A DNA stretch of 64,000 nt from CG2-30-46-19 sp034414555. GTDB taxonomy: Bacteria; Chloroflexota; Dehalococcoidia; GIF9; AB-539-J10. Made by a program: the position numbers and the translations under genes. The notes beneath the pieces were generated by a model. The model saw nothing but the letters and a program-made list of their open reading frames with translations. It was not told the DNA's origin and searched no databases. Shown piece by piece: positions 23,293-31,223 of this stretch. Numbering within the stretch: the stretch's first letter is position 1; each line of letters starts with the position of its first letter. Where the stretch lies: NCBI GenBank assembly GCA_034414555.1, contig DAOUMA010000020.1, positions 1 through 64,000 on the forward strand, given 5' to 3'.

Positions 23293-24153
23293 GTGAAAGA
23301 GGTCGTTGTATTAAGTGGTAAGGGAGGCACGGGGAAGACAAGCATAGTCGCCTCTTTTGCCGTCATAGCGCAGAACAAGGTGCTGGCTGACTGCGATGTC
23401 GATGCTGCTGACCTGTATCTGCTCCTCCAACCGCAGATTAAGCAGGAGCATGAGTTTTGGAGTGGACAAACTGCATGTATTGATAGTGAGAAATGTAATC
23501 AATGTGGGCTTTGTGAGGAGGTATGCCGCTTTGGAGCGATAGAGAATTATCTCGTTGCCCCAATCTCTTGTGAAGGTTGCGGTTTTTGCTCCCAGGTTTG
23601 CCCTGTTGATGCCATTACTATGCGTGAAAACATGTCCGGGCATTGGTTTATTTCAGAAACGCATTATGGTCCTCTGGTTCACGCCCGGCTAGGCATTGCT
23701 CAGGAAAATTCAGGTAAGCTAGTGGCGCTGGTAAGGCAGAATGCCAAACATATCGCTGAAGAAGGAAATTTGGGCTACATAATCGTTGATGGTCCTCCAG
23801 GAATTGGCTGTGCCGTCATTTCCTCATTATCAGGGGCAGATTTAGCCTTGCTGGTAACCGAGCCAACACTGTCGGGAATGCATGATTTAGACCGCATTAT
23901 TGAACTTTGTCGTCATTTTGGCATTCCTGCTCTGGTATGCATAAATAAATACGATATAAATGAGGAAAATTCACGTCAGATTGAAAACTATTGTGCCAAG
24001 CAGAAAGTAGAAGTTGTATCCCGGATACCGTTTGATAATGTGGTCACTGAGGCTTTGGTTAATGGGTTACCTGTGGTAGAGTTCTCTGATGGCAGGGTCA
24101 GCCGGGAGATAGAGAATCTGTGGCAGAGTGTGTCCCTAGCTCTGGGCGTATGA
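23293..24153 (+). CDS. MinD-superfamily P-loop ATPase with inserted ferredoxin domain (second copy)
   Basis: 286 residues from a GTG start, a paralogue of the preceding gene. Walker A SGKGGTGKT lies at 8-16; clusters are C68/C71/C74/C78 and C93/C96/C99/C103; IIVDGPPGIGCAVISSLSGAD and VTEPTLSGMHD follow. The two probably act as a heterodimer, as in ORP-type loci. Its TGA overlaps the ATG of the PLP-protein gene. GAAGGAATTTGA is a modest ribosome site. Confidence 0.88.
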   Translation: MKEVVVLSGKGGTGKTSIVASFAVIAQNKVLADCDVDAADLYLLLQPQIKQEHEFWSGQTACIDSEKCNQCGLCEEVCRFGAIENYLVAPISCEGCGFCSQVCPVDAITMRENMSGHWFISETHYGPLVHARLGIAQENSGKLVALVRQNAKHIAEEGNLGYIIVDGPPGIGCAVISSLSGADLALLVTEPTLSGMHDLDRIIELCRHFGIPALVCINKYDINEENSRQIENYCAKQKVEVVSRIPFDNVVTEALVNGLPVVEFSDGRVSREIENLWQSVSLALGV

Positions 24154-24821
24154 AGATTAAGGAAAGTGTAGCTAAAATACTGGATGAGTTGCCTGATGGA
24201 GTTGAATTGGTAGCGGCAGCGAAGGCAAGGCTGCCTGAAGAAGTGTTCGAGGCAGTTCAATCAGGAATAAAAATGGTCGGGGAAAATTATGTGCAGGAGG
24301 CCGAGAAGGCTTATGAAATGGTGGGGAATAAGGTGAAATGGCATTTCGTCGGGCATCTCCAGAAAAATAAGGTGAAAAAAGCGGTTAAGATATTTGACAT
24401 GATAGAAACCGTTGATTCGGTTGAGATAGCGCGGGAAATAGACAAAAGGTGCCAGCGAATTGCCAAAGTTATGCCTATATTAGTAGAGATAAACAGCGGC
24501 GAAGAGGAGCAAAAATCGGGCGTGCTTCCCCCGGATGCCGAACGATTAATCAGGGAGATTTCGGGACTTAAAAATATAAAGGTGATGGGATTGATGACTA
24601 TGGGCCCTCGTTTTGGGAATCCTGAAGATTCCAGACCTTACTTTATCAAAACGAGGGAAATATTTGATATGATTAAAAAGCTTGGTTTAGCCAATGTGGA
24701 AATGAGATACCTCTCTATGGGAATGACGAATTCTTGCAAAATTGCCATAGAAGAAGGTGCCAATATAGTAAGGATAGGGACCAAGCTCTTCGGAGAGCGG
24801 AATTATATAGAAGAAAGGTAA
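24150..24821 (+). CDS. YggS/PROSC-family PLP homeostasis protein
   Basis: 223 residues. It binds pyridoxal phosphate and buffers PLP rather than catalysing a known reaction. The PLP lysine is in LVAAAKAR near residue 26. Other family motifs: GENYVQEAEKAY, WHFVGHLQKNKVK, VNS-type EINSGEEEQKSG, LMTMGP, LSMGMTNSCKIAIEEGANIVRIG. Upstream in-frame codons exist, but the ATG at 24150 overlaps the preceding stop (ATGA) and fits the family start. It sits between cluster-handling ATPases and may supply PLP-dependent sulfur chemistry only indirectly. Confidence 0.92.
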   Translation: MKIKESVAKILDELPDGVELVAAAKARLPEEVFEAVQSGIKMVGENYVQEAEKAYEMVGNKVKWHFVGHLQKNKVKKAVKIFDMIETVDSVEIAREIDKRCQRIAKVMPILVEINSGEEEQKSGVLPPDAERLIREISGLKNIKVMGLMTMGPRFGNPEDSRPYFIKTREIFDMIKKLGLANVEMRYLSMGMTNSCKIAIEEGANIVRIGTKLFGERNYIEER

Positions 24822-24826
24822 ATATA

Positions 24827-25819
24827 ATGGTGACCGAAGAACAAATAAGGCAAGCCCTGGAAAGCGTATTTGTTCCCGGGGTGGGACGCAGCCTTCCCCA
24901 AATGAACCTGGTTAGGGATATTGCCATTTCCGACCAGAGTGTGAGCATCACCCTGGCTTCAACAGTTTTAGGTTCTGATGCTCAGCAGTTTGTCAAGGAA
25001 AAGGTCATCGAAGTGCTTAAGAAGCTTCCCGAGGTGAATGAAGTAGCTGTTGACTTTGTAGAAGCTAAGCCTAAGGAAGTCAACGATATCCATTATGTGG
25101 TTGCGGTGATGAGTGGCAAGGGTGGGGTGGGCAAATCGCTGGTGGCAGCGCTTCTCGGTATCGAACTTGCCCGCCGGGGAAATGAGGTAGGCATACTTGA
25201 TGCTGATATCACCGGTCCCAGCGTTCCCAGGATGTTTGGGTTGGGTGGTGCTCGTCCTTCTGGCAGTGAAAGCGGAATTTTGCCTGTCCTGTCCCGCTCG
25301 GGCATTGAGATTATGTCCATTAATCTTATGCTGCCTCAAGAGGATGATGCTGTCATCTGGCGGGGTCCATTGATATCCCGAGCTATTACGCAATTCTGGG
25401 AGGAGGTATTGTGGGGCAAGCTTGATTATCTTGTCGTTGACTTACCTCCGGGCACCGCCGATGCCCCGTTGACGGTAATGCAGACCTTGCCGGTGTCTGG
25501 TGTGATGATGGTGTTTAGCCCTCAGGAATTGGCGGCAATGGTAGTGAGGAAGGCAATTAAGATGACCCAAAAAATGAATGTCCCTATTTTAGGTGTGGTG
25601 GAGAACATGAGCTACTTGATTTTGCCCGATAGTGGCAAGAAGCTGGAAATTTTTGGTAAGAGCAAGGGAGAGGAGATGGCGAAGGCATCGGGAACACCAC
25701 TGCTGGCACAAATTCCCATTGACCCTCAGTTGGCTCAGCTCTGCGATGAAGGTAATATCGAGAAGTATAATTCAGATATTCTGAAGACTTTTGCTGATAA
25801 TTTTCTTCAGGCGTTATGA
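24827..25819 (+). CDS. Mrp/NBP35-family iron-sulfur carrier ATPase lacking the CxxC motif
   Basis: 330 residues. Residues 1-85 form a DUF59/MIP18-like domain; Walker A SGKGGVGKS is at 96-104, followed by DADITGPSVPRMFG and VVDLPPGTADAPLT. In canonical Mrp/ApbC the stretch after VVENMSY carries CPxC, which binds the bridging cluster. Here residues 261-270 read MSYLILPDSG, with no cysteine. Only one Cys (near 306) remains in the C-terminal part. The fold is intact, so it may act without its own cluster or partner with the ferredoxin-type ATPases upstream. ATG 24827 follows the YggS stop by five bases. Confidence 0.9.
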   Translation: MVTEEQIRQALESVFVPGVGRSLPQMNLVRDIAISDQSVSITLASTVLGSDAQQFVKEKVIEVLKKLPEVNEVAVDFVEAKPKEVNDIHYVVAVMSGKGGVGKSLVAALLGIELARRGNEVGILDADITGPSVPRMFGLGGARPSGSESGILPVLSRSGIEIMSINLMLPQEDDAVIWRGPLISRAITQFWEEVLWGKLDYLVVDLPPGTADAPLTVMQTLPVSGVMMVFSPQELAAMVVRKAIKMTQKMNVPILGVVENMSYLILPDSGKKLEIFGKSKGEEMAKASGTPLLAQIPIDPQLAQLCDEGNIEKYNSDILKTFADNFLQAL

Positions 25820-25947
25820 TTGAAAGCAAAGTCCGTATAAGGCGAAATTTGGTAATTGAGCAGTACAACAAAGTGGACCAGAAAGCTAGGTATAACTCAC
25901 TGAGGGAGTGGAAGCGAAAAGGAGGAGAAACGGATGAGTCGAGATAA
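25816..25947 (+). CDS. Possible 43-residue basic protein, unrecognised
   Basis: An open frame overlapping the Mrp stop by ATGA and the next gene start by 14 bases. It begins MIESKVRIRRNLVIEQY and is rich in Arg, Lys and Asn. No family was recognised. Tight overlap at both ends is what real operon genes here show, but the length is short enough for chance. It contains the ribosome site of the following gene. Confidence 0.4.
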   Translation: MIESKVRIRRNLVIEQYNKVDQKARYNSLREWKRKGGETDESR

Positions 25948-27310
25948 GAAAAGAGCTCTAGTAATAGGTGGGGTAGCTGCTGGGATGAGTGCCGCCAGTC
26001 GTATCAGGAGAAATAAGCCTGACTGGGAGGTCACCGTCCTGGAGAGGGGGAAGTTTGTTTCCTACGGCTCTTGCGGGCTGCCTTATTTTGTGTCGGACCT
26101 GGTCAAAGATGTTCAAGGGTTGGTAGTTTATAGCGCTGATTTCTTCCGTGAAAACAGGGGGATTGATGTCCGGCTAAGACATGAAGCTACCCGGATAGAC
26201 CTTGAAGGTAAGTTAGCTTTTGCTCAAGACCTTGACCGTAGTCAAGAAATGAAGCTGCCTTATGATAAGCTGGTAATATGTACCGGAGCTTCTCCCTCGC
26301 GTCCTGATCTTCCCGGCATAGAGCTCAAGAATATATTTGTTATCAGGACTGCCGAAGACGGATTAGCTCTAAAAAATTTCATAGCGGAGGAAGCTCCTCG
26401 GAAAGTAGCCATAATTGGTGCTGGACTTATCGGATTGGAGATGGCTGAAGCTTTCAAGACGAGAGGTCTCGAAGTAGCAGTGATAAAAAGGCCTGGCAGT
26501 ATTTTAAAGATGTTTGACGATGACATGGTCAGGTTGGTTGAACGGGAGCTTGAAGATAAAAAAGTCGAGCTTATCAAAAATGCCCTTATTCAAGGATTTG
26601 AGGGAGACTCGGATGGCAGGGTCAGATCTGTAGCACTTGCTGATAGGAGCTTGGAAGTTGATTTTGTTTTACTGGCGGCGGGAGCGAAACCTAACTCAGA
26701 CTTGGCTAAACAAGCAGGGCTTAAAGTTAGCTTGAATGGAACCATCGCTGTTGACGAAAGAATGCAGACCAGCAATCCCGAGGTCTTTGCTGCTGGTGAT
26801 TGTGTAGGGCAGAGACATCTTATTACCGGAAAGGAAGTTTATATTCCTCGTGGCACTACCGCTAATAAACAGGGAAGAGTCGCTGGAGAGAATGCTTCTG
26901 GTGGAAATGATGTTTTTGAAGGCGTTGTGGGCACTGCGGTATCCAAGATTTTTGACCTGACCGTTGCTCGCACCGGATTAAGTTCCGTTGAGACAGCTAA
27001 TGAAGGCTATGATTTCATCACTTCCAAGGTAGCTCATCCCTCACATGGTCATACTTATCCTAACCCTCCGGCTGAAGATATAACCGTTAAGCTAATGGTA
27101 GAAAAACCAACCGGAAAATTACTTGGTGCGCAGATGATAGGCAAGATAGGTGTGGCTAAGCGGATAGATGTCTTTGCTACCGCACTCCAGAATAGCATGA
27201 CGGTCGATGATATAACGAGGCTGGATTTAAGCTATTCACCGCCATTTGCTCCTTTCTGGGATTCCATTTTAGTGGCGGCAAATGTGGCGTTAAGAAAACT
27301 TGCTCGATAA
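25934..27310 (+). CDS. FAD-dependent CoA-disulfide reductase/NADH oxidase-type protein
   Basis: 458 residues. FAD site VIGGVAAGMSAASRIRR (9-25), redox cysteine C47 in SYGSCGLPYF, NAD site VAIIGAGLIGLEMAEAF and FAD C-terminal site EVFAAGDCV. A dimerisation domain ends with YSPPFAPFWDSI. This single-cysteine pattern belongs to CoA-disulfide reductases, NAD(P)H sulfur reductases and NADH oxidases, which are hard to tell apart by sequence. GGAGGAG before the ATG gives a strong start. In an anaerobe a role in CoA-thiol or polysulfide reduction is likely. Confidence 0.9.
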   Translation: MSRDKKRALVIGGVAAGMSAASRIRRNKPDWEVTVLERGKFVSYGSCGLPYFVSDLVKDVQGLVVYSADFFRENRGIDVRLRHEATRIDLEGKLAFAQDLDRSQEMKLPYDKLVICTGASPSRPDLPGIELKNIFVIRTAEDGLALKNFIAEEAPRKVAIIGAGLIGLEMAEAFKTRGLEVAVIKRPGSILKMFDDDMVRLVERELEDKKVELIKNALIQGFEGDSDGRVRSVALADRSLEVDFVLLAAGAKPNSDLAKQAGLKVSLNGTIAVDERMQTSNPEVFAAGDCVGQRHLITGKEVYIPRGTTANKQGRVAGENASGGNDVFEGVVGTAVSKIFDLTVARTGLSSVETANEGYDFITSKVAHPSHGHTYPNPPAEDITVKLMVEKPTGKLLGAQMIGKIGVAKRIDVFATALQNSMTVDDITRLDLSYSPPFAPFWDSILVAANVALRKLAR

Positions 27311-27335
27311 AGCAATATTCAAGGGGGTTTTTGAG

Positions 27336-27770
27336 ATGAGCAACGAAAGCGAAGAGCCGAGAGTGGTGGGGATACAGGAAGTAGTTGTTGCTGTGGAAGA
27401 CATGAGCCAGGTAGTAGCGTTATATGAGGACTTATTTGGCTTGAAGTTCGACATCGGATGGGATATGCCTGGCGAAAACATGAGGGTTAAAGCAGCTATG
27501 ATAGGGGAGACTCAATTTCAGGTGGTAGAGCCAATGGGTCCTGAAGGGGTGGTAGCGCGGTTCATTAAAAACAAGGGAGAGGGACTGAATCATGTTGCCT
27601 TCAAGGTAACTAACTTACCTGAAATGATAGCCAGGCTGAAGGAAAAAGGAGCGAGACTTGTTCCTGAACAGCCTGTAGTTATAGGTCCGGTTTCATACAT
27701 CTTCGTTCATCCTAAATCCACCCATGGTGTGCTGGTAGAGTTGATCGAATCTAAGAGTCAACCGCAGTGA
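27336..27770 (+). CDS. VOC-family protein resembling methylmalonyl-CoA epimerase
   Basis: 144 residues with two beta-alpha-beta-beta-beta units of the vicinal-oxygen-chelate fold. GLNHVAFKV and GVLVELIE supply a His and a Glu, typical metal ligands of methylmalonyl-CoA epimerase. AAGGGGG lies before the ATG. The gene next overlaps its stop. No mutase gene is nearby, so the epimerase assignment is tentative and a glyoxalase-like role is possible. Confidence 0.72.
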   Translation: MSNESEEPRVVGIQEVVVAVEDMSQVVALYEDLFGLKFDIGWDMPGENMRVKAAMIGETQFQVVEPMGPEGVVARFIKNKGEGLNHVAFKVTNLPEMIARLKEKGARLVPEQPVVIGPVSYIFVHPKSTHGVLVELIESKSQPQ

Positions 27771-28531
27771 GTTCCATTATCTATGGCCCGGTTCCATCAT
27801 GGCGGCTGGGTAAATCGTTGGGAATAGACCTTCTCTCCACCAAAGGAAAAACTTGCTGTTTTGATTGTGTTTATTGCCAATTAGGGCGAACTTTGCATCC
27901 CTTAACCGAGCGGAGACAGTTTGTTCCTGTAGAGCGTCTGGCTGAAGAGCTGGAATCGGTAAAAGGATTGGACATTGATTATGTTACTTTCTCCGGTATG
28001 GGTGAGCCAACTCTAGCCAGTAATCTGGGCAGAGCCATAGAGTTAGTTAAATCTGTTTTGCCTTTTCCAGTGGCTGTCCTTACAAATTCAGCATTTATGG
28101 ATGAAAAGGAAGTGCGGCAGGAGTTGGCTTTAGCTGATACTGTGGTGGCTAAACTGGATGTCCCAAATGAGGAATTGTTCCGTAAAATCAACAGACCTGT
28201 TTTTGGATTACGATTAAAAGACATAGTGAGCGGCATCGAAAAATTCAGGCAAGAATCTAACGGGAAATTGGTTCTCCAGATGATGTTTATCGCTGCCAAT
28301 AGGCACTATGCTGGTGAGCTAGCAAGAATGGCGGAATCTGTATCGCCAGATGAAGTTGAGCTAAACATTCCGTTGCGTCCTTGTGCTGTGCCGCCGTTGC
28401 CGCCAGAGGAGATGGAAACCATTGAAAGAGAATTTACCAAGCTTAAAGCAATAAATGTTTACAAATCATCAAAGCCAGAAGTCAAGCCCCTTGACATAAA
28501 AGAAACACTGAAGAGGAGACCAAAGCTATAG
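27767..28531 (+). CDS. Radical SAM protein, COG0731 type
   Basis: 254 residues from a GTG overlapping the preceding stop. It begins IIYGPVPSWRLGKSLGIDLL, the usual start of COG0731 proteins. The cluster motif is C30-x3-C34-x2-C37 in CCFDCVYCQ. VTFSGMGEPTL is the SAM-binding GE motif. The family is related to wybutosine-type enzymes but its bacterial substrate is unknown. The next gene, a ferredoxin seven bases downstream, may reduce it. Confidence 0.87.
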   Translation: MSSIIYGPVPSWRLGKSLGIDLLSTKGKTCCFDCVYCQLGRTLHPLTERRQFVPVERLAEELESVKGLDIDYVTFSGMGEPTLASNLGRAIELVKSVLPFPVAVLTNSAFMDEKEVRQELALADTVVAKLDVPNEELFRKINRPVFGLRLKDIVSGIEKFRQESNGKLVLQMMFIAANRHYAGELARMAESVSPDEVELNIPLRPCAVPPLPPEEMETIEREFTKLKAINVYKSSKPEVKPLDIKETLKRRPKL

Positions 28532-28537
28532 TATCAA

Positions 28538-28840
28538 ATGGGAAAGCAACGCAAGGATGAACAAAGTCGTTTCTTTGAGGTAAGGAAGGAGCTATGCACC
28601 GGCTGTGGACTCTGTTTAAACAATTGCCCTAAAGATGCTATTTCATTCCTTTGGGGTAAAGCGGAGATAGACCAACGAAGATGTGTCTATTGCGGTTTGT
28701 GTGTGAAAACCTGCCCTCGAGGTGCTATCGTTGAGAAGGTGGTTATCGAAGCCAAGGTTTTAGAGAAGGAAGTACAAAGCTTGCAGATGCAGGTCGAGGC
28801 TATCTTGGGAAGGCTCGATAGATTGACTGGAGTGAAGTAG
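28538..28840 (+). CDS. Two-cluster 4Fe-4S ferredoxin
   Basis: 100 residues. Two motifs are visible: CTGCGLCLNNCPKDAI and CVYCGLCVKTCPRGAI, each binding one 4Fe-4S cluster. A C-terminal helix of about 35 residues (EKEVQSLQMQVEAILGRL) looks like a short coiled coil. Placed directly after a radical SAM gene, it may be its electron donor. Its TAG shares one base with the next GTG start. Confidence 0.9.
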   Translation: MGKQRKDEQSRFFEVRKELCTGCGLCLNNCPKDAISFLWGKAEIDQRRCVYCGLCVKTCPRGAIVEKVVIEAKVLEKEVQSLQMQVEAILGRLDRLTGVK

Positions 28841-29295
28841 TGAAAGGCGGCTATGTCTTAGTTATGGAACTTGAAAAAGGGCAGGGAATCTCCATAGGTA
28901 GCTTGGGAAGGAGTTACTTCCCTGCGGGATTCTATGCATATTGTGGCTCCGCATTGGGCGGCTTTAAGTCGAGGATAAATCGTCACCTAACTAAAAGTAA
29001 AAAACCAAGGTGGCATATTGATTATCTTCTTAACGAGGCGGAAATTCGGGAAATAATCCTTTGCCAGACTGAAAAGAGACTGGAGTGTCTGTTATCTCAA
29101 GCTCTAGGTGGAGAGTTAACTTATATCCCTGATTTTGGCTGTAGTGACTGCCACTGCAAAAGCCACTTATTCTTTTCTACCGATAAAGACAGCTTGGGAA
29201 GAATGATTTCCTCTTTTATTACCCGGCTTGGGCTTACCACTCAAAGCTATCATGCTGGTTCAACACTGCCTGAACATATATTCAGGCAGGCTTGA
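28840..29295 (+). CDS. DUF123 protein (GIY-YIG-like, endonuclease III-associated family)
   Basis: 151 residues from GTG, overlapping the ferredoxin stop by one base. GGYVLVMEL, GFYAYCGSALGGFKSRINRHL and KKPRWHIDYLL are DUF123 motifs; GCSDCHCKSHLFF lies in the C-terminal part. DUF123 is a GIY-YIG-related domain sometimes fused to endonuclease III. Nuclease activity is not established. Last gene of the long operon. Confidence 0.85.
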   Translation: MKGGYVLVMELEKGQGISIGSLGRSYFPAGFYAYCGSALGGFKSRINRHLTKSKKPRWHIDYLLNEAEIREIILCQTEKRLECLLSQALGGELTYIPDFGCSDCHCKSHLFFSTDKDSLGRMISSFITRLGLTTQSYHAGSTLPEHIFRQA

Positions 29296-29309
29296 AACAA
29301 TTAATGACT

Positions 29310-29359
29310 GTAGTTGCCCAATTTATTGGGCAATTGTGCCTGATGAATCAGGCAACTAC
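29310..29359. repeat. GTAGTTGCC three-way hairpin repeat (copy C)
   Basis: 50 bp. An outer stem GTAGTTGCC/GGCAACTAC encloses two smaller hairpins (CCCAAT..ATTGGG and GCCTGAT..ATCAGGC). Its reverse complement differs from copy B (52917-52966) at one base. It lies 14 bases after the operon's last stop and may act as its 3' end. Confidence 0.8.
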
Positions 29360-29371
29360 AAAATAAAGCCT

Positions 29372-29818
29372 TTAAGAAACTTTGCTGGCTTGCTTCTCGG
29401 CCCAATTGCCTACCCATGGCAGCTTCCACATCTTACCTGTTCCTGCTTGAATAATCAGGATGATCCACAAAACGAAGCTTAGAATTGAAATAATCCACGC
29501 TATAACCCAGCCAATAATAGGAATAAAAGACAAAATAAGATAAGCTACAGTTAACACGGCAAACGTCATAATAGATTGCCAGGCATGGAATTTAACGAAG
29601 GTGCTTTTCTTCTCAATCACCACGAAAATTATCCCTGTTATCCACAAAGCCACATAACAGAGAAGCCCGGCTATGTTGGGCTGCAAGCCAATACTGGTCT
29701 CAGCTGGCGGCTTAGCTGGGGTTTCACTTCCCCCAGCGGGAGGAACAAGCGCAGTACCACACTTTGTGCAAAACTTAGCATATTCGGGATTTTCAGTGCC
29801 ACATTTTGGGCAAAACAT
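29372..29818 (-). CDS. Zinc-ribbon membrane protein (DUF4870-like)
   Basis: 148 residues. An N-terminal zinc ribbon (MFCPKCGTENPEYAKFCTKC) is followed by a Pro-rich linker and then three to four membrane segments (PNIAGLLCYVALWITGIIFVV, FHAWQSIMTFAVLTVAYLIL, GWVIAWIISILSFVLWIILI). FVKFHAWQSI is typical of DUF4870-type proteins. Start ATG 29818 is chosen because AGGAGG is then at proper distance; the GTG six bases earlier abuts it. Function unknown. It stands alone, convergent with the long operon. Confidence 0.8.
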   Translation of the reverse strand: MFCPKCGTENPEYAKFCTKCGTALVPPAGGSETPAKPPAETSIGLQPNIAGLLCYVALWITGIIFVVIEKKSTFVKFHAWQSIMTFAVLTVAYLILSFIPIIGWVIAWIISILSFVLWIILIIQAGTGKMWKLPWVGNWAEKQASKVS

Positions 29819-29902
29819 TTCCACCTCCTATCTGTCGTATTTTGCCAGTTATGATGCGGCATAAGTTATAGCGTTGTCAATAAGTTGTGCCCGTTCATGT
29901 GT

Positions 29903-29932
29903 TTGGTGACACATTGCGACAAGTGATACAAT
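29903..29932 (+). promoter_or_regulatory. Possible promoter of trmO
   Basis: TTGGTG (29903-29908), an 18-base spacer and TACAAT (29927-29932). It would start transcription about nine bases before the ATG at 29947 and excludes the upstream in-frame starts. Confidence 0.4.
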
Positions 29933-29946
29933 TCCCAAAGTTATAT

Positions 29947-30408
29947 ATGGAAGAGCAGGGTGTTCTTAAGTTAAAGCCCATCGGGGTAATTCATTCCCCC
30001 TATCGTGCCGGGCAGGTGCCATATCAGGGGTGTGGTCGGGAGGAAATCGCTGAGGTAGAGGTGTTTGAACAGTTTGCAGAAGGGTTAAAGGACATAGAAG
30101 GATTTTCCCATATTGTCTTGATATACTGGTTCCACAAATCGAGGGGATATTCCCTTATGGTCAGAACCCCCTGGGATACAACGCCACACGGGCTTTTTAC
30201 CACAAGGTCGCCAAACAGGCCCTGCCCGCTGGGGTTATCGGTGGTGAGGCTGGTAGCCAGGAAAGGGAATACCTTGAAGGTGAAAGACCTTGACGCTATA
30301 GATGGCACTCCCCTCCTGGATATCAAGCCTTATATCCCCACTGTAGATGAAAAAAGCGATATCAAAGTTGGCTGGCTTGAAGGCAAGCTAAAGTTAGAGA
30401 GACCTTGA
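29947..30408 (+). CDS. trmO: tRNA t6A37 N6-methyltransferase TrmO
   Basis: 153 residues of the TsaA/UPF0066 family, a SAM-dependent beta-barrel enzyme that methylates threonylcarbamoyladenosine in tRNA. Signatures: PIGVIHSPYR near the start, LKDIEGFSHIVLIYWFH, GLFTTRSPNRPCPLGLSVVRL and LDAIDGTPLLDIKPYIP. The frame is open to 29887, but the family start and the promoter position support 29947. It overlaps the next gene by four bases (TTGA). Confidence 0.9.
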   Translation: MEEQGVLKLKPIGVIHSPYRAGQVPYQGCGREEIAEVEVFEQFAEGLKDIEGFSHIVLIYWFHKSRGYSLMVRTPWDTTPHGLFTTRSPNRPCPLGLSVVRLVARKGNTLKVKDLDAIDGTPLLDIKPYIPTVDEKSDIKVGWLEGKLKLERP

Positions 30409-31217
30409 CAATAACGCACATTCTCATATTGCTAGCCACCGGCGTAGGCGTTGGCTTTGCCAGTGGCTTGCTTGGAATTGGGGGGGCCTTTATCACCGTG
30501 CCGGTTACCTACTGGGTAATCGGGGATATGGGCGTTTCCCCTGATATAGCGATAAAGATAGCCTTGGGGACGAATTTGCTGGTAATTCTGCCCACGGCGA
30601 TAAGCGGCGCTTTAGGGCATAACAGGAGGGGGGCAGTTCGCTGGAAGGTGGCTCTGGGGTTGGGCTTGTGTGGGCTGGCGGGAGCTTTGGTTGGGGCTAC
30701 TCTGGCGACTCATCTTCCTGGCGAAGCGTTGCGAGTCGGTTTTGGTGCGTTGGTTCTTGCTGTGGCTTCGTGGATGGGTCTGGATACGACACTGAACTTA
30801 ACCAAGGAGAGGGGAGAGCAAAAGGAGAGCTTGTTTCCTTTAGCTCTCTGTGGCTTCCCCATAGGAATGATAACCGGGTTAACTGGCATTGGTGGGGGAA
30901 TATTAGCAGTTCCTTTGCTGGCATTAGCATTTGGTTTTCCGATGCATCTGGCTGTGGGTACCTCCACGGCGATGATAATATTTACCAGCCTTGGAGGTGT
31001 TATTGGCTATATGGTGAACGGTGTGGGAATATCTGCCCTTCCGTATTCGGTAGGATACGTGAATTTACCCATCTGGCTATGTTTAGCGGCTGCCAGTGTG
31101 CCTATGGCACAGCTTGGTGCCAAGGCGTCACATGCTCTGCCGGCAAAACAATTGAGGTATGTCTTTATCGCCATTATGGTCTATGTCGGGATGAGGATGC
31201 TTGGCGTGGTTTTATAG
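30405..31217 (+). CDS. TauE/SafE-family anion exporter
   Basis: A 270-residue membrane protein with about seven to eight hydrophobic segments and the two family repeats GVGFASGLLGIGGAFITVP and GMITGLTGIGGGILAVPLL. The family exports sulfite, sulfoacetate and similar anions. The start is TTG 30405, overlapping trmO, so translation is probably coupled. The substrate is not deducible from context. Convergent with the arsenic operon. Confidence 0.88.
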   Translation: MTITHILILLATGVGVGFASGLLGIGGAFITVPVTYWVIGDMGVSPDIAIKIALGTNLLVILPTAISGALGHNRRGAVRWKVALGLGLCGLAGALVGATLATHLPGEALRVGFGALVLAVASWMGLDTTLNLTKERGEQKESLFPLALCGFPIGMITGLTGIGGGILAVPLLALAFGFPMHLAVGTSTAMIIFTSLGGVIGYMVNGVGISALPYSVGYVNLPIWLCLAAASVPMAQLGAKASHALPAKQLRYVFIAIMVYVGMRMLGVVL

Positions 31218-31223
31218 TAACAT

